A DNA stretch of 64,000 nt. Source: Umbelopsis isabellina (Eukaryota > Mucoromycota > Umbelopsidomycetes > Umbelopsidales > Umbelopsidaceae). The DNA lies in contig JAEPQZ010000004.1 in the NCBI GenBank assembly GCA_016758905.1, positions 1,601,569 to 1,665,568 on the forward strand. The letters run 5' to 3'. The notes beneath the pieces are model-generated. The model searched no databases. It saw nothing but the letters and a program-made list of their open reading frames with translations, and was not told the DNA's origin. Shown here one piece after another: positions 48,137-60,459 of this stretch; the stretch's first letter is position 1, and each line of letters begins with the position of its first letter. Both the position numbers and the translations under genes were made by a program.

Positions 48137-50516
48137 TAGGAGTTTTGACTCGTTTTGATGGTGATAAAAACCTTCTGAGTGCTGGGCTCAGCTATGACCA
48201 AGTACAAGCAGTGATTGCTTGGTACTACACCTCCATTGTTGGAACTCAGCTCATGAGCCTGATGGATCGGTATAGAAAGCAGCTTATCAATCTGGAAAAT
48301 AACGAGTCGGTCTTCGTTAGCGACTTTCAGCTTAAGTCCGGTATGTCATGACTGTCAGGTTATATTCCCTCTCAGAAAACCGACGGGAGCAAAGACAAGT
48401 ACTAATGATAAATCGATTTCATCTTCAGAAATTAGCCTTTAAACTCACCAGTCATCAATATGTCCAGCATTGCTCCTCCTGCCATTCCCGAAAGCGAGAT
48501 TTTTGGCTCATCTTCATACCAAAATGATCAGAGAGTTATTTGAGAAGGAAGGCATGTGGGATAACAAGCACTTTGATACCCGGATCATGTGCAGGTGCAC
48601 GCTCAGGAATAGCTCCATGAATTTTAAGATTCATCAACGTGACAAAAGCACGATATCTTATGAGCGCCTGCGTGTTTAAGAAGGTTTTTTCAGGGCTTGT
48701 TAACTAAAAACACTGGCAATGGTACGTTTTTGCCTCCCTAGAATGAGCCTGTCGATCGGGAAATCGAGCTTGGCTAGGATTAGCATTACCGACGCCGAGT
48801 GGCAAGCTCTAGTCTCGCTGAAGAATGACGCACACTTGTACAAGGTGCTCTTCAACCATTGCAAAGGTACTTCAGAGCAACGAATTGGCATGGAATATGG
48901 GTTGTCGAGGTGAGTACAACCAAGTGGTTTCAAAGTGGCAGCAACTCATGATATCATTTGAGCGCTGATTTTGACATTGGATCCTTTCAATGCAAGGCTA
49001 TTATTGTCAGCCAATCTCTCAAGCATTTGGCTAATAATGTTTGTAAACAAGCCAGCAGAAACGCCGAAAAAATTAGTTGTCAACGCTGTCAATAAATTGA
49101 ACGGAGCTTACAGCCTGGTTGAGGTTGCTTCATTACAACTAACTTTCTTGTAAAATATGTTTACTCCAACAAGAAAGACAATACATCCAAGACCAAGGAG
49201 GCACCAGCTAATGTAGCCGGGATCCAAGCTGAGGAATTTCAAAGGCTGCATCATCAGCTGCAGAACCAGAGGCAGAAACGGGCTGCTCTGCCAGAAATGG
49301 TAGGTAACATGCATACGTATTGTTAGATTTCACTTCATACTGACAATGATCATCTGGTAGTGCGTTGTCGTCCAAGACCTTGCCTCTTTGTGGGTTGCGA
49401 TTGGTCTGCTCGGTCAGATCGCCTCTGGTTGTGCAGTATCGAGCATTCCCGTTGGGAACACTGGTATCTCGACAGAGGATCTGCGACTGGCCCGGCTGCG
49501 AAAATGTAGTCATGAAAGGGAAGAAGTGCCAGTCGCTTGTGACGAGGAGGACCGGCGTGGTGGCTGATAGAAGAGAATTTGGAGACAAAAGATTAAGGGA
49601 GAACAGGTACGTTTTTGGACAAGGATTGCAGCACTATGTTTTTACTGACTACAAATCATTTAGAGACAATAAGGGGAAGAAGGTTGAAAATAAAAAAAAT
49701 TAAAGCCTTTTGTTATTGATGTTTATCAGACATTGTTGGTTTATTTTATTATATATGTATAGCTGCTCTTGTTATGATGGCTGTTCTGGCAAGGTGCTCA
49801 TCAAAGCATGTATATCAAATCCCGTTCTATGTGTTCTCGAAGCTGCATTTGATCGAATATTTTGGTTACACACAATCTCGTTTCTAGTACTTAATCCTAC
49901 TGACAACATTTCATCGTTTGAATCGAGAAATATCTTGTCAGAGTCATCGAGATAATTGGCTTTCTCTCATTGCAAGATTATATCAAAGAGACTTGTCAGG
50001 ATACCTTAGCACACTATTGCGTTTTTTGCCACGCTCTCTTTGGTTGAGATTTGGTAGTCTACTTGCTATAACCACGAGTTATACCTTTGACTCAATCAAT
50101 CACAGCTTGCTAATATAAGAATCTTTGGTATCATCTAAGGTAATTTCTCACATATGTAATTGCTGGGCTCATGTATCATATAATCATGATAAAAACATGA
50201 TATGAGGTGAATCAAAAGATTATGTATTCGATCAACTCACAAAATTTGAGTTTGAAAAAGGGTACAGAAATTATTCAGACCCTCGATCGAATATCGTTCC
50301 CATAAAACAAATGAATTGGGCGTCTCTCGTTTAGACTGTCAAATAGATAGGTGATGCGCATTGTATGCCGTCGTACATTTTCAACCTCCTCTAGATTCCA
50401 TGATAGAGCTTCATCTGATTTATCTTTGTTGAACAGTGAAATACTTTGTCAATATAGTCGACTTATGAGTGGTAATCTGTTGAACTTACATGGACTTTGA
50501 TCTGCCCATTTAGCAA
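48137..50516. other. Degenerate, gene-poor region
   Basis: Several open frames look weakly coding but have no joinable exons: plus strand 48046-48351 (AGLSYDQVQAVIAWYYTSIV), 48719-48913, and 49365-49703 (RICDWPGCENVVMKGKKCQS, a Cys-bearing segment). They are best read as relics of mobile-element or duplicated genes. The stretch from 49.7 kb holds nothing clear. Confidence 0.4.
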
Positions 50517-51830
50517 TCATTTGTTGCTGGGTGCGATAGAGATCAACGTTGAACTGACATTAAGCTCATCTGGATATACAGGTATAGATTCCCTAGGAAG
50601 CTTACACAGATCCAACGGCATTAGCTTTTGTAACGATAATGGCATATAATGTGGCGTCCAGTATAAGACGTGGCAGCCATCCATAATACTGTTAGGAAGC
50701 TCGGGCCAAGTTGGATCCCAGAAATCTGATAATAATTTGCTTCGATCCTCGCTTATTGGGGTGATTCTATAGGTTTCCACTTCATATTCGTCCATGCTGA
50801 AATAAATTGGAGCATAGTTGCCAACTCTCCAATCGAAACACTGACGTAGCAAGATAGATGGCTGGCATTGCGCATGTCTTGGTAAGCGATGGGTCAAATT
50901 GGCCCGTCCATAGATATCGAATTCAATACCCTGTAGACAGCCTAGTACAATGACGACTGATCCCCATTAAAACAAAGTAATCAGTGAAACTTTCAGCAAT
51001 TGCGTTTAGCCGGTAAATGTCATTTCGACCAGCAACCTCGTTGATTAAAACTTTACCGACACCATCTTTCATGTATTTTAGATCAACTTTATAACTTTCA
51101 GTATTAAAAATTGCTGAAATCTTGTTCTCCAAGTCTGAATCTGCGCCGAGTATCAGACTCAGATTAGTCTGCAAACTCCATCCCGGCTCACAAGTGACAG
51201 AAAAGCAAGCAAGAATCATCCTATCCAAGCGTACACGAGTTAAATCGCTTAAAGCCGTGTCTATAATCCTGCTGAAATAGCCATCTTTTCTGCATTGATA
51301 TTTGTAATGTTGCTTTTTACTCCGATGCTCCCACTCCTGTGCTTCATCTGCCCTTTCGAAGTTTGGATTGGGTTGGTCTTCATAAGATATCCTCATAACC
51401 TCATTATTTGTGAAATCAGCTTCGCGAATATAATACCTCCATCGTTTCTGATTTTTGAAAGCCTGCCCTGATGCCAGCAACGGCCATCTAATTACAGCCC
51501 ACCTTTCATCATAGATAACTTATCATCATCCGCATCATCATCATCATCACTTGTATATTCTTCATATGGATCTTCATTATCATAAGTTTCAAAAGTGATT
51601 TGATGGGCGAAATTTTGAAGAAATATCACAAAGCCTATGGGAAAATCAGCTTGTAGGTATGACTCCATATCAGCGATGTACTTGGCATTGAAGAGTGGGG
51701 GCCTTGTAGGCAGCCCAAAGATCTCTGTCCTTTGTCATATAGCCGATACGACTTGGCTGTGAATCTTGATAATATACAGTATAAAAATTGTTCGTTGCTT
51801 CCAAGAATCTGAAATATAAAAAGAATCGTA
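50517..51830 (-). pseudogene. Frameshifted gene of unknown family
   Basis: Reading the minus strand, coding-like sequence runs in three blocks. A first block (about 51830-51590) contains FLEATNNFYTVYYQDSQPSR and then, after a frame change near 51690, AKYIADMESYLQADFPIGFV. A middle block (51500-50960) contains QKRWRYYIREADFTNNEVMR and ends ESFTDYFVLMG. The sequence continues in another frame from a GGGG run near 50955 as VVIVLGCLQGIEFDIYGRAN and on to the stop at 50517. Removing one G from that run would reconnect the last two blocks. An acidic GAT repeat (51520-51545) lies between the first two. No domain is recognised. It is either a decaying gene or one with sequence errors. Confidence 0.45.
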
Positions 51831-52979
51831 AAAAGAATTATACTTACGAAGACAGTGGCTATTATTTGCAGTACTCAGTTTTAAGCAAGCAGTAAAGGGG
51901 TTTTATACCAGCAATGGAGAGTTAACGTACTAGGAAGTTAGTGGTACTTAATCGCTCTCATTTTAAAACGTGCAATGGCTTCCCTCTTTCTACACGGCAC
52001 ACAAAATGTGGGATCTCGTCAACCACCATCACTGACTTTGGCTTCTGCTCTTGAAAGTGCCGACCCCAATAAGGCGCAGCATTTGACTTACGAGTCCTAT
52101 TTATCAGAATGTAAAAAAAAAAAAAAAAAAAATTGAGTTTTTAATCCTTGAATCAAGTGGTTTGGTCCTAAAGTATGCATGCGGTAGTCAGTCGTGGTGA
52201 CTGTGTCGAAAGGATTTTCGAAGTATCAGATACGATGAGACCACTTGCACCAAAAGAGTGGTGGGAACCATTAGAGAGATTCAGGATCTGTGATTGCGTT
52301 TGAAGCCTAAGTACGCAGAGGAAGAAGCACATTGGAGCAGTTCAAAAACTTCGACAAGCATGAGTTTGGGAAAAAAGCGTTGGAATTTGAACAGTAGAAG
52401 ACCATTGTGGATAAGAAGCGGGCACCAAGGATGGAGCAAAATGAGTAGTCTTGCAAAGTTCGTTGAGAGCTATGCGGGTGAATAATTTTATCAATAAGGA
52501 GAAATCGAGTCTTCAATTGTAAACTATGTAGACTCAGCTTAAGTATGGTGCATTTCACAAAGAGCTTGCTCAACAGGACAGCTTGATAACTTTCTGCAAA
52601 AGAGGGACTTTCCGAAACGCCATTTCTGTCTGATCTCACATATACAAATGCTGCGCTTGCTTGTGTAACCATCTGGCGCTGGCTGTAGGAGAGGTCAATC
52701 TGCATACCGAATTTCTTTGTCTGAATTTGGCCCGGAAAATTGCATTGTCTTTGAGGATTTTATTCAGATAATTCTTCCAATATATCTAGTGAGCTTACTC
52801 TCTTTCTCAGACTACACTTCCTTGATATTAGTGTATAGGAATTGGAATGCTCATTAACATGTCCTAAATCTCAATTCCAAATACATTCTAGATTTAGTCA
52901 TCTTGCTGCTTTGCAGCAGTGATACATTTTTGCCTACACCTGTTGAGTCGATAAATTTCTCTTTAGTTGCCTAGTGAGA
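51831..52979. other. Gene-poor region
   Basis: Holds an A20 tract (52113-52132) and short unsupported frames at 52.3-52.7 kb on both strands. No gene is called. Confidence 0.5.
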
Positions 52980-55900
52980 ATGGAATTACAGAACCAAAAC
53001 TTGGGACTTTTAACTCGCGCTCAATTGGAAAAATATCCTTGATGGCTTTAACCACCCCGCCTTGTATCAATTTCATGTGGAGCCTCATTATGGGCAGTAC
53101 GTGCTTAATTTGGTGCGAGTTCGTGTAGGTGTTCAACGGACTGACGGCATACCCATTGACTGGGATGAATTTCACGAGTGATTGAGTACACAAAGATACA
53201 GCCAACACTGCCGACGAGCCAGTGAAGGGGTTGAAGCGGTGGTCAGACGTTCGACTACTTTGAATAATTGGCAACTTCGGCGAAGCGACCGTCGTACTGG
53301 TTCCCCAATGATGTATATGGATTGGTTGAGCCATGTCAACACATGGGCACAAGGTGAGATTGCAGACCAATCCTGTAAGTCAGCTGAAAATATAAAAGGG
53401 CTCACCCAGTGCTACTTGTTACAGCCAATAGCTATATTCTATTCTGTGGAATAGGACCAGCAGATCAAGATTGGCAGGTTCGCTTGATGTGGTACAAGAG
53501 TTGCATTCTCGCATGATGTTTGTTATCATACATTGTCAGTTGTCACCTATTGATGCTCGATCCATTATTCCACTGCTTGATCAACATACTCCTTCTCTTA
53601 ATCAACTCGCCCAAATAGTTTTACCACAGTCTTTGGAGCAAGCTGTGAACTATGCCCTTCGCAGATATTACGTCGGCTGGGATCGTCAGCTGGAAGATGG
53701 CGATCAATTGAAACTCACGAGCAGTACCGATATTGGCTATCTGTCCCTCGAACAATCCATTAGTAATACATGGGTTGTAATGGCTACCCCCAAAAAAGCT
53801 CTAGACAAGACCAAGATTGGACATGGGATGCTCAGTTGCTATTTTGACCAACATAGACAACAAGAAATGAGCCCCGTCGTGATACTACCTCAATTGCAAG
53901 TTCGTCGATCGCATGCGCCAGTAAGAATGTTTTTCAGCAGGCAACCAGATATAGGCATGGTACAAATGGGACTGAATAATCTGCAGCAGGAATTGCTTGC
54001 GAGGTATAGTTTATCGGGTAATATAGCATGGCTCCATGTAAGCTCGCCTTTTCGATATTCAGCCGACTTTGGACCCCAATGTCGCATTTCAAGAGTGATG
54101 GCAGACTGGATTTGACTGAGTGGAAGCACTATTTGAGTGTGAGAATCAAAACAGCACAGCAGTTTCAAAACATTGAGGATAATGGTTGGGATGTTATTGT
54201 TGAGCCTGTGGAGGTAGAGGTAGGAGTAGCGGTAGCGGTAGCTTTGCCATCGCCGATGCCGATGACGACGATACCGACAAATGCACGCCAATTACCTTCT
54301 GGGATCACTTTGCTCTACTTGAGAGTCTCCTCGGGTGACAAACACATCTACGGGAACGGACTTGCTAAGCAACTATGTTACATCTTACCTAGAATCCAGG
54401 ATCTGATCAGAGAAACCACCAAGTTATATGTAATAGCAGAGTGCAACTCTTCATCCATGTATAGATGGCAAAACCGGAATATGTGGATTCAGTTCTACAA
54501 TAGTCTCTACAATAGTCTCGAACAAGATCATGGACCAATTGGCATAGTAACCGCTACACCAGACCGACTGACCAGACGACCAGAAGTCATACCACTGATA
54601 CATGCGCAATTTGAAAGGCAGCGTTGTAGATGGTTCAGTTTCAATGTTCTTGAAGAGAACCCAGATTAGTTGGTACAAGTTGATGAAGATCAGCATCAAG
54701 ACCTCGCTGCTAAACTGACATTGTCAATGGTAAGTATCATAATGGTCCGTTAAGTTATACCGGGTCTAACCCCTATGATAAGAACATCTCGCTGCAGTTT
54801 GTCTACTATAACCGTGGTTGTGAGCAAATGGCAAAGACGGTCAATCAGATTCGCTATATCCAGGAACTGCAAGCTCATGGAAACGCAACTGGAGTTTGGA
54901 AGATTGCATTCATCCGCGCGCAGCGCCAGCTGGTTACACGGTTTTGCTTGGAAAGACATATCACTCTAATTGTTATAGTTTCCAGAACCAGCCCAGAATG
55001 GTCCAAAAGACAAAACGACAAAAATTGCGAGCCTTCCTTGAATTTGCAGGAATATTTCTGCCACCAATTTGTCGACCCATTGAACCTGAATGTTCAAGTA
55101 GAGCAGTTACAAATCAATGGTGAGAGTGCCTTCGGCTAACAGACTATGAGTCGTCTGACACAACATATGGCCGCGCGAGGAACATTCTGATACTGGCTAG
55201 CAGCTTTGAACGGCTCACTAGGAGACAAGAACAGTTACTGGAGATGCTGGCCTGGCAAGAGCGAAACATATGGGTTATGAGTTTCCTATGGCCATTGCGT
55301 CGAGAGTTACCTTATCCAACAGATACCGCCAGTGTGGCAAGATTCATAGACATTGTACCACAGAACTTGGAGGACCCGCAGCTAATTCAAGATATTGTCA
55401 ACGGGTTTGCTAGAACCATTGCTTTACGCTCGACAATTTATGGTCATCCTGTAGTCATGCCTATGGTGCTGAGCGATCATAATCTATCCTTGATAGGTGC
55501 GGCAGTCTCTGATGCAGAAAACTTTGTGACACGTAACATCGACGTTGTATACTGGTCTACAACGCTACCTCAAAATGCACCGAGACACCAAAGGACCCAA
55601 AGAGGTGTTTTAAGGCGTTGGGAGGACTTTTGGAAAGGACATATCTCGCAAACCACCGGTAAGCTGCAGTCTATATTCACATAGATTTCGGAATGCCTAG
55701 TTAACAGTGGTTCATAGGCTTGAACCAAAGTGATATCCATTTTCAATGCATGAACAGTATAACAGCTCAAGGGTGTGTCAACAGATATTTTCGCGGTGAT
55801 GTTGCCCGAATGATCCCTGGCTGTTATTGTCGCAACTGTGATAAACTCCATACTCGGCTTTGCCCTTGTACAGGTCACGACAACTGCTCATGCCTAGTAC

Positions 55901-56042
55901 CATGCATCTGTGCCTGTAGGCATTGTCATAAGACAGGTGAGTGTCAGTCCATTTCAAGGTACTTTGAGATGTAGCTATCAAGTCATAGTTGTTTGACAAA
56001 AGTAAATCAGCTCCAGACGACAGACGCAACCCACAGATCTAA
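52980..56042 (+). pseudogene. Serine-recombinase-like multi-domain gene with Cys-rich C-terminus, decayed
   Basis: Exons inferred from splice sites and phase: ~52980-53374, 53425-54037, 54094-54729, 54798-55097, 55151-55658, 55718-55936, 56011-56042. Exons 3-5 contain a resolvase-type catalytic domain. It has ITLLYLRVSSGDKH (Arg and nucleophile Ser of the Y-x-R-x-S motif, codons 54322-54330). It also has IVTATPDRLTRRPEVIPLI (the D-R-L-x-R motif, 54562-54576), then strand CRWFSFNV and a helix-E-like segment. A second unit follows with FIRAQRQ, where the Ser position is Gln, and ILILASSFERLTRRQEQLL. An upstream unit is more degenerate (WVVMATPKKALDK). Exon 6 encodes the 11-Cys module. The frame is broken by a shift near 53037, TGA 53179-53181, a shift near 53470 and TAG 54667-54669. 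The family assignment rests on motif spacing. Confidence 0.55.
55822..55929 (+). other. 11-cysteine module (copy A)
   Basis: 36 codons with cysteines separated by 1, 2, 7, 1, 5, 1, 3, 1, 1 and 2 residues, then His directly after the last Cys. It contains LCPC, CIC and CRHCH. It sits in exon 6 of the recombinase-like gene, 7 nt before a gtgagt donor. The pattern suggests a multi-zinc-binding fold. It matches no domain I know. Confidence 0.75.
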
Positions 56043-57769
56043 CCTAGTCCATGACAGCCATTTCAGCATGGTTACTTGACACCTTTTCATTTTCTCAGTT
56101 ACCACGCTCCTCCACCCCATTCATAAACTTCGATACCCATGTGCTTTTTTTCATATATCCCATCTCTAATATTCAAGAATCATACACACTTGTTCGTCAA
56201 TATTCAGAAGTAACACCCAAAAATAGTTATCATAAAATCAAATTTATATTCTTCCTTCTCCAACACATGTATCTGAAAAAGCTACCTCGTTCCAGCAACA
56301 GGATATCTGTATTTCACATGATGTAGAATCCTAATTCACATACCTATGTGTTTTCATTGTCCATTCATGGTGTTCAGCTACTCACTGTCTTTCACAAATA
56401 CTCTCTGAATGGTCAACACAACGCAGCTCTGTCTACACGTCTAAAGGGACTGATACTATGGATATCCTGTGCGCCAAGGCATTCCACTGCACACAATGCC
56501 GTTCACCCAGTCCATACGGTCTCATATGGTAACGTCAAGTATAACCCACCCGCTCACGCTGTAAATGGCATTTCAGTGACTGCTTTTCAGCGATATCTCT
56601 TTGGTAAGCCAGCAACAAGCTATGACCAGCATGCTTTGCATAATCATATTGCCAAAGTATGTAAGAAAAATATATAATTTCTGTTGCATTTCAGACAAGT
56701 GCATCGCAAAGAATATATTAAAGCTGGCTCTGGTAGCTACAGTTGCCAGAGAATTTCTGTATATCTCCCAGCCAATAGAAGAAACGGCTACAATATTCGG
56801 GAAGAAAATCTACCCGTGTATGTGAAACTCTAGTAGAATGCACTACAAATATGTCGACAAAAACCATAAGATAACCATAAATAGACTGAAAGCTATACAT
56901 ATCAACAAATCCAGGTGCTAAAGGATTGCCATTTTTTCCCTCAAACACCTACCGACTGCTAGTAAGCTAAGCATTATTGCAATGTGCTATTTCTATCGCT
57001 ACAATCGTCAGTCACGCGTGCCAAAAAACAATCAATAAACATGCTCATAATAATCGTAACCCAATTTCCCCATCATGTGTTAATACTAGTTGACATAGTC
57101 GAAGTAGTGACTTCTGTCCTCATATCTAATGAGGAGCAGCTGCGTTAGTAAATGTCTCCCAATGTGACACAAAAACGGGTGCCTGCATCGGAATTCCATA
57201 AATAGCAACTCAGCTGATATGAGACTGCTATTGCTAAGCCACCATAACATAACTTTCTTCCATAAATTTAACTTCTGAAACCAACAGATTGTAATATTTC
57301 AACCATAAAAACGGGATATGACCGTCAACGCCTGCGTCTAATTTTTGATTGTGTATAATTCTCTGTTCCATTCCTTCCTCCTGCTTTCACATCGGTAAGG
57401 AGGCACAAAAACTAATTCCTCCTAAGGTCACAACACTCCGAAGCAATATTCTATAACGGGCTCCGATACAACATGAACCAATCATATATGGTAATGAGGT
57501 ACTAAGCGACACTAATGACTTCACTTTCTCTTTTCACAACCCACATATCCTCATAAAATACTTTTCCGAGCTTCCTAAAGAAAGAGATAGACATAGTAAA
57601 CAGTGAAACTTCAAAGCAAAATAGCTAAAAAATTGGGGCTATCTCCCGTGCTAAAAAATTCCAAAATCGGACAAATGTGTCGCTCCCTAACCTAAATTTC
57701 TTTTCTGAACCATAACTTCTTCCTTCAAGTTATCTTTCCTTCATAACTAAGGATGGATTTTCCTCTATC
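56043..57769. other. Gene-poor region
   Basis: A 109-residue plus-strand frame (56348-56677, with VSYGNVKYNPPAHAVNGISV and then a gtaagc donor after YLFG) could be one exon of another element-borne gene, but nothing joins to it. The rest holds no visible gene. Confidence 0.4.
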
Positions 57770-57788
57770 GTCCTTCGGGACACATAAC

Positions 57789-57819
<31 letters not shown>

Positions 57820-57885
57820 GGCCCCTGCACAAGGATGACACTAAGCCTCTGAGATGATAGTAGCTACGGCTACAAAACTATTTTT
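57770..57885 (+). ncRNA. U6 spliceosomal snRNA
   Basis: The 5' hairpin GTCCTTCGGGAC is followed by AAATTGGAACGATACAGAGA, which contains the invariant ACAGAGA box. Next come GATTAGCATGGCCCCTGCAC with the AGC triad and the internal stem-loop, then AAGGATGACA. A T5 run at 57881-57885 fits a Pol III terminator. U6 forms the catalytic centre of the spliceosome. The 3' part after GATGACAC (from about 57843) does not match the usual U6 tail, so the end is approximate and a truncated or retro-copied U6 is possible. No intron interrupts it, and no clear TATA box was seen 25-30 bp upstream. Confidence 0.85.
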
Positions 57886-57968
57886 GCCTGGTACAGGAGT
57901 GTCTAAGTCTTTTTTTCCTAAATCAAAGCCAAAGCATAGATAGCATAGATCCAAAGACAAAGTGGCGG

Positions 57969-58019
57969 GCCTGTGGCTAGTGAGGCGAATTCCAGGGACG
58001 GAGATCACTAGCCACAGGC
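57969..58019. repeat. Perfect 15 bp inverted repeat
   Basis: GCCTGTGGCTAGTGA (57969-57983) is the exact reverse complement of 58005-58019, with a 21 bp spacer, so the transcript could form a strong hairpin. Related CTAGCCAC-GGC words recur near 58700 and 58968. Confidence 0.85.
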
Positions 58020-58071
58020 TTCTTTTCAAGTGCCAAGGTAAGAATGGCCCAGTCTCCAGGTTCATCTATCT

Positions 58072-58600
58072 GGCTAAGGATCGCCCAATTTTCAGCTCTG
58101 TATCTCGCTGAGGATGGTCCGAGTTTTCTAGATCAATCTTCCTCAGTAAGGATAGTTCCAGCTTCTAACTCCATGTCACTGGTAAGCATAGTCCCCCAGA
58201 TTCCAGGTCCATATCACTAGCTAAGAATGCGCTCGACGTCCCAGAATCTCTCAGTCGATATCGATGTCCTCAACGTTCTAATTCTATCTGCCTTGGCTAT
58301 GGGTGGCCTCAGTTCTCTAGCTTCATCTCGTTCACTAAGCATGGTCCGGGATTTCTAATCCTAACTACCTTCACTGACCATGGCCTCGGCTTTCACACTC
58401 CATCTCACTCGCTAAGGGTGGTATCAGCTTTCTAGCTCATTTCACTCACTAAGCACGGCCCGGGTTGTCTAGCTTCATCTCAATCACTAAGCATGACTTC
58501 TGCCTCTAACTCTATCTAAATCGCTAAGCATGGCCCCAGTTTTCTAGCCCCATCTCACTCAGGTAAGGAAGCTTCTAGCCTCCAGCTTCAACAGTATCAG
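58072..58600 (+). repeat. Degenerate minisatellite, 36-39 bp period
   Basis: About 13 diverged units around CACTAAGCATGGCCC followed by GTTTTCTAGCTCCATCTCA. The CTAAG-like anchors fall at about 58335, 58374, 58412, 58449, 58487, 58524 and 58563, with earlier units at 58075, 58111, 58148, 58186 and 58223. Confidence 0.75.
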
Positions 58601-60459
58601 CTGAGTCAAGGAAAATCCTTGCTAAGCAAAACGAGTACATGATGCTGGCCTAGAGAAAAGTGGCTGGATGAAGATTGCCCTGCCACAGGAAGCGGAGTTG
58701 CTAGCCACTGGCTTTCCCTAGCTACAGGCGTGAACAAGTGAATTGTCATCCATATCCTATCAAGGATCCTGGATGCCCGTTCAGCAAGCATAATGTAGAT
58801 ACGCATCGACCTACTCGCGATGACTCTGATATCATGTGACTACGACTAAAATCACCATGCTCAAATCGAAGGCATGTCTGTGGTTTCCAAGCAGTTGAGG
58901 AGATGGCACAGGCACAATGACACGTGGCGTGTCGCAGGCTGACACCAGCCACAGACACTGGTTTCACTAGCCATAGCTAGCTGTTGCCACTTTGAAGACT
59001 ACTTTTCATGTAATCACCAGAGGTAGATAGCGCGGACACAGAGGTAAAGTCGCAGACAGCTAGGCTATCGCTAAGCTTCCTAGGGGAGCCTCGCTGTCTC
59101 ACCACCACCACCGTGGTACCATGCCCACCGCTTCTCGTACTCATCGACGATAGTCGCACGAAAAGCTAAGGTATGTGCACACTACTGAAATCTCTCTAAA
59201 CTCGTTCTCTCACTATCTATTTTCATAGTTGCTATCCATGGTCGTTCAGGGGTCATACTCTCATGGTCTACAACCACAAGTAATCATTCTATTCTGTAAA
59301 TATCTTCTAGAACAATGCTTTGACAGCAAATCGCCCTTCAAAAATGTTATTCATGCAACAATAGTCTGCCAACTAAGCAGCTGAAATCGGATTCGCGCAT
59401 CTGAAATCCCTCGGATATGCGCATATGCAAGGTAAGCACCAGATGCTTCAAGTTGAACCAACCAAGTGACCGGAACAATGTCGAAGCCATTCCAGAAAAA
59501 AATCTGTCTTTCGCTAAAAATCCCACAGGAAGCTCATGCATCTAACCAAAAAATTCGATTTCTGGAAGTGATGTCCAAAGACCATGGTAAAACGAGTAGT
59601 CAGAACTATCTGTATCCTAAGTGTTGTCTGCTTCAGCTGGCTATCTAGACAAGATGTGCAGATTTCTCTAGCTGTATTCAGAGAACTTCAACTAAGCCCC
59701 CCACTGACCGAACGAAAATCGATAAGTATTCTCCCAATGATTTTCCATCGAAAAATGAAGCTCGAAATGTCATGCATGAGATATATCGGAGAATCAACAG
59801 ACACGAAAGTTCAGTGGATAACATCGTTACAGTAAATACGTGCTCGAGTCTAGTAGTGGCCACTAAAGAATTCTATTTCTAGTCAAAGAGAAAAAGTACA
59901 GTGAAAGGTCAAAGATAACAATCCAAGTGCAGCTGCTGATTTCAATTGCCGTATTTGCCTGTGGATCAGCACAACAGTGGCCCTCTCATGTATGGTCCGC
60001 CGCTCCTCAGGGGAGCTATGAGTTTGATCAAAGGTTCGGAGAAGCTGGCATGACTGATATTTCACATATCAAAACGTAACTCCCGCGCAAATCAAATTGA
60101 ATTGACACAACTACGGCACTATCAAACCATCGATTTCCAAAAACATAATCAAATGTTTTCATGATGCAAGCTAACTACTGAAGCAAACATGAAGAGCAGC
60201 ATATTCTGTCTGTTTTTTCGTCCATTTCACTGAAAGTGCTACCTTTTTCAATGCACTGAGTTTGCATTGGTCTCATTTTCTTTGTTTTCAGGCTGATACT
60301 TCAGAGGGGGGTAAAAGCACACTGACTACTCCTAAGACCGTGTACTCAGTGCTATGTGTTGAACCCTTTTCGATCCTCATGAGAGAAAAGACGCTGCTTC
60401 TAAAACAAAGTACTGTGCGACGTCATCATCAACGCAGAACAAAAATGCCTCAGTAAACT
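58601..60459. other. Gene-poor region
   Basis: No gene or RNA recognised. Scattered copies of a CTAGCCA-type word occur up to about 58.98 kb. Open frames near 59.5-59.8 kb have no coding character. Confidence 0.5.

Noticed and set aside
51513-51545. 33 nt intron around the GAT repeat of the 50.5-51.8 kb relic
   Set aside because: It would restore the frame, but it is far shorter than any other intron in the window and lies in a simple repeat. Left as a frame break.
54038-54062. 25 nt intron in the recombinase-like gene
   Set aside because: Splicing here leads to a stop within 12 codons. A 56 nt intron (54038-54093) keeps the frame and fits the size of other introns.
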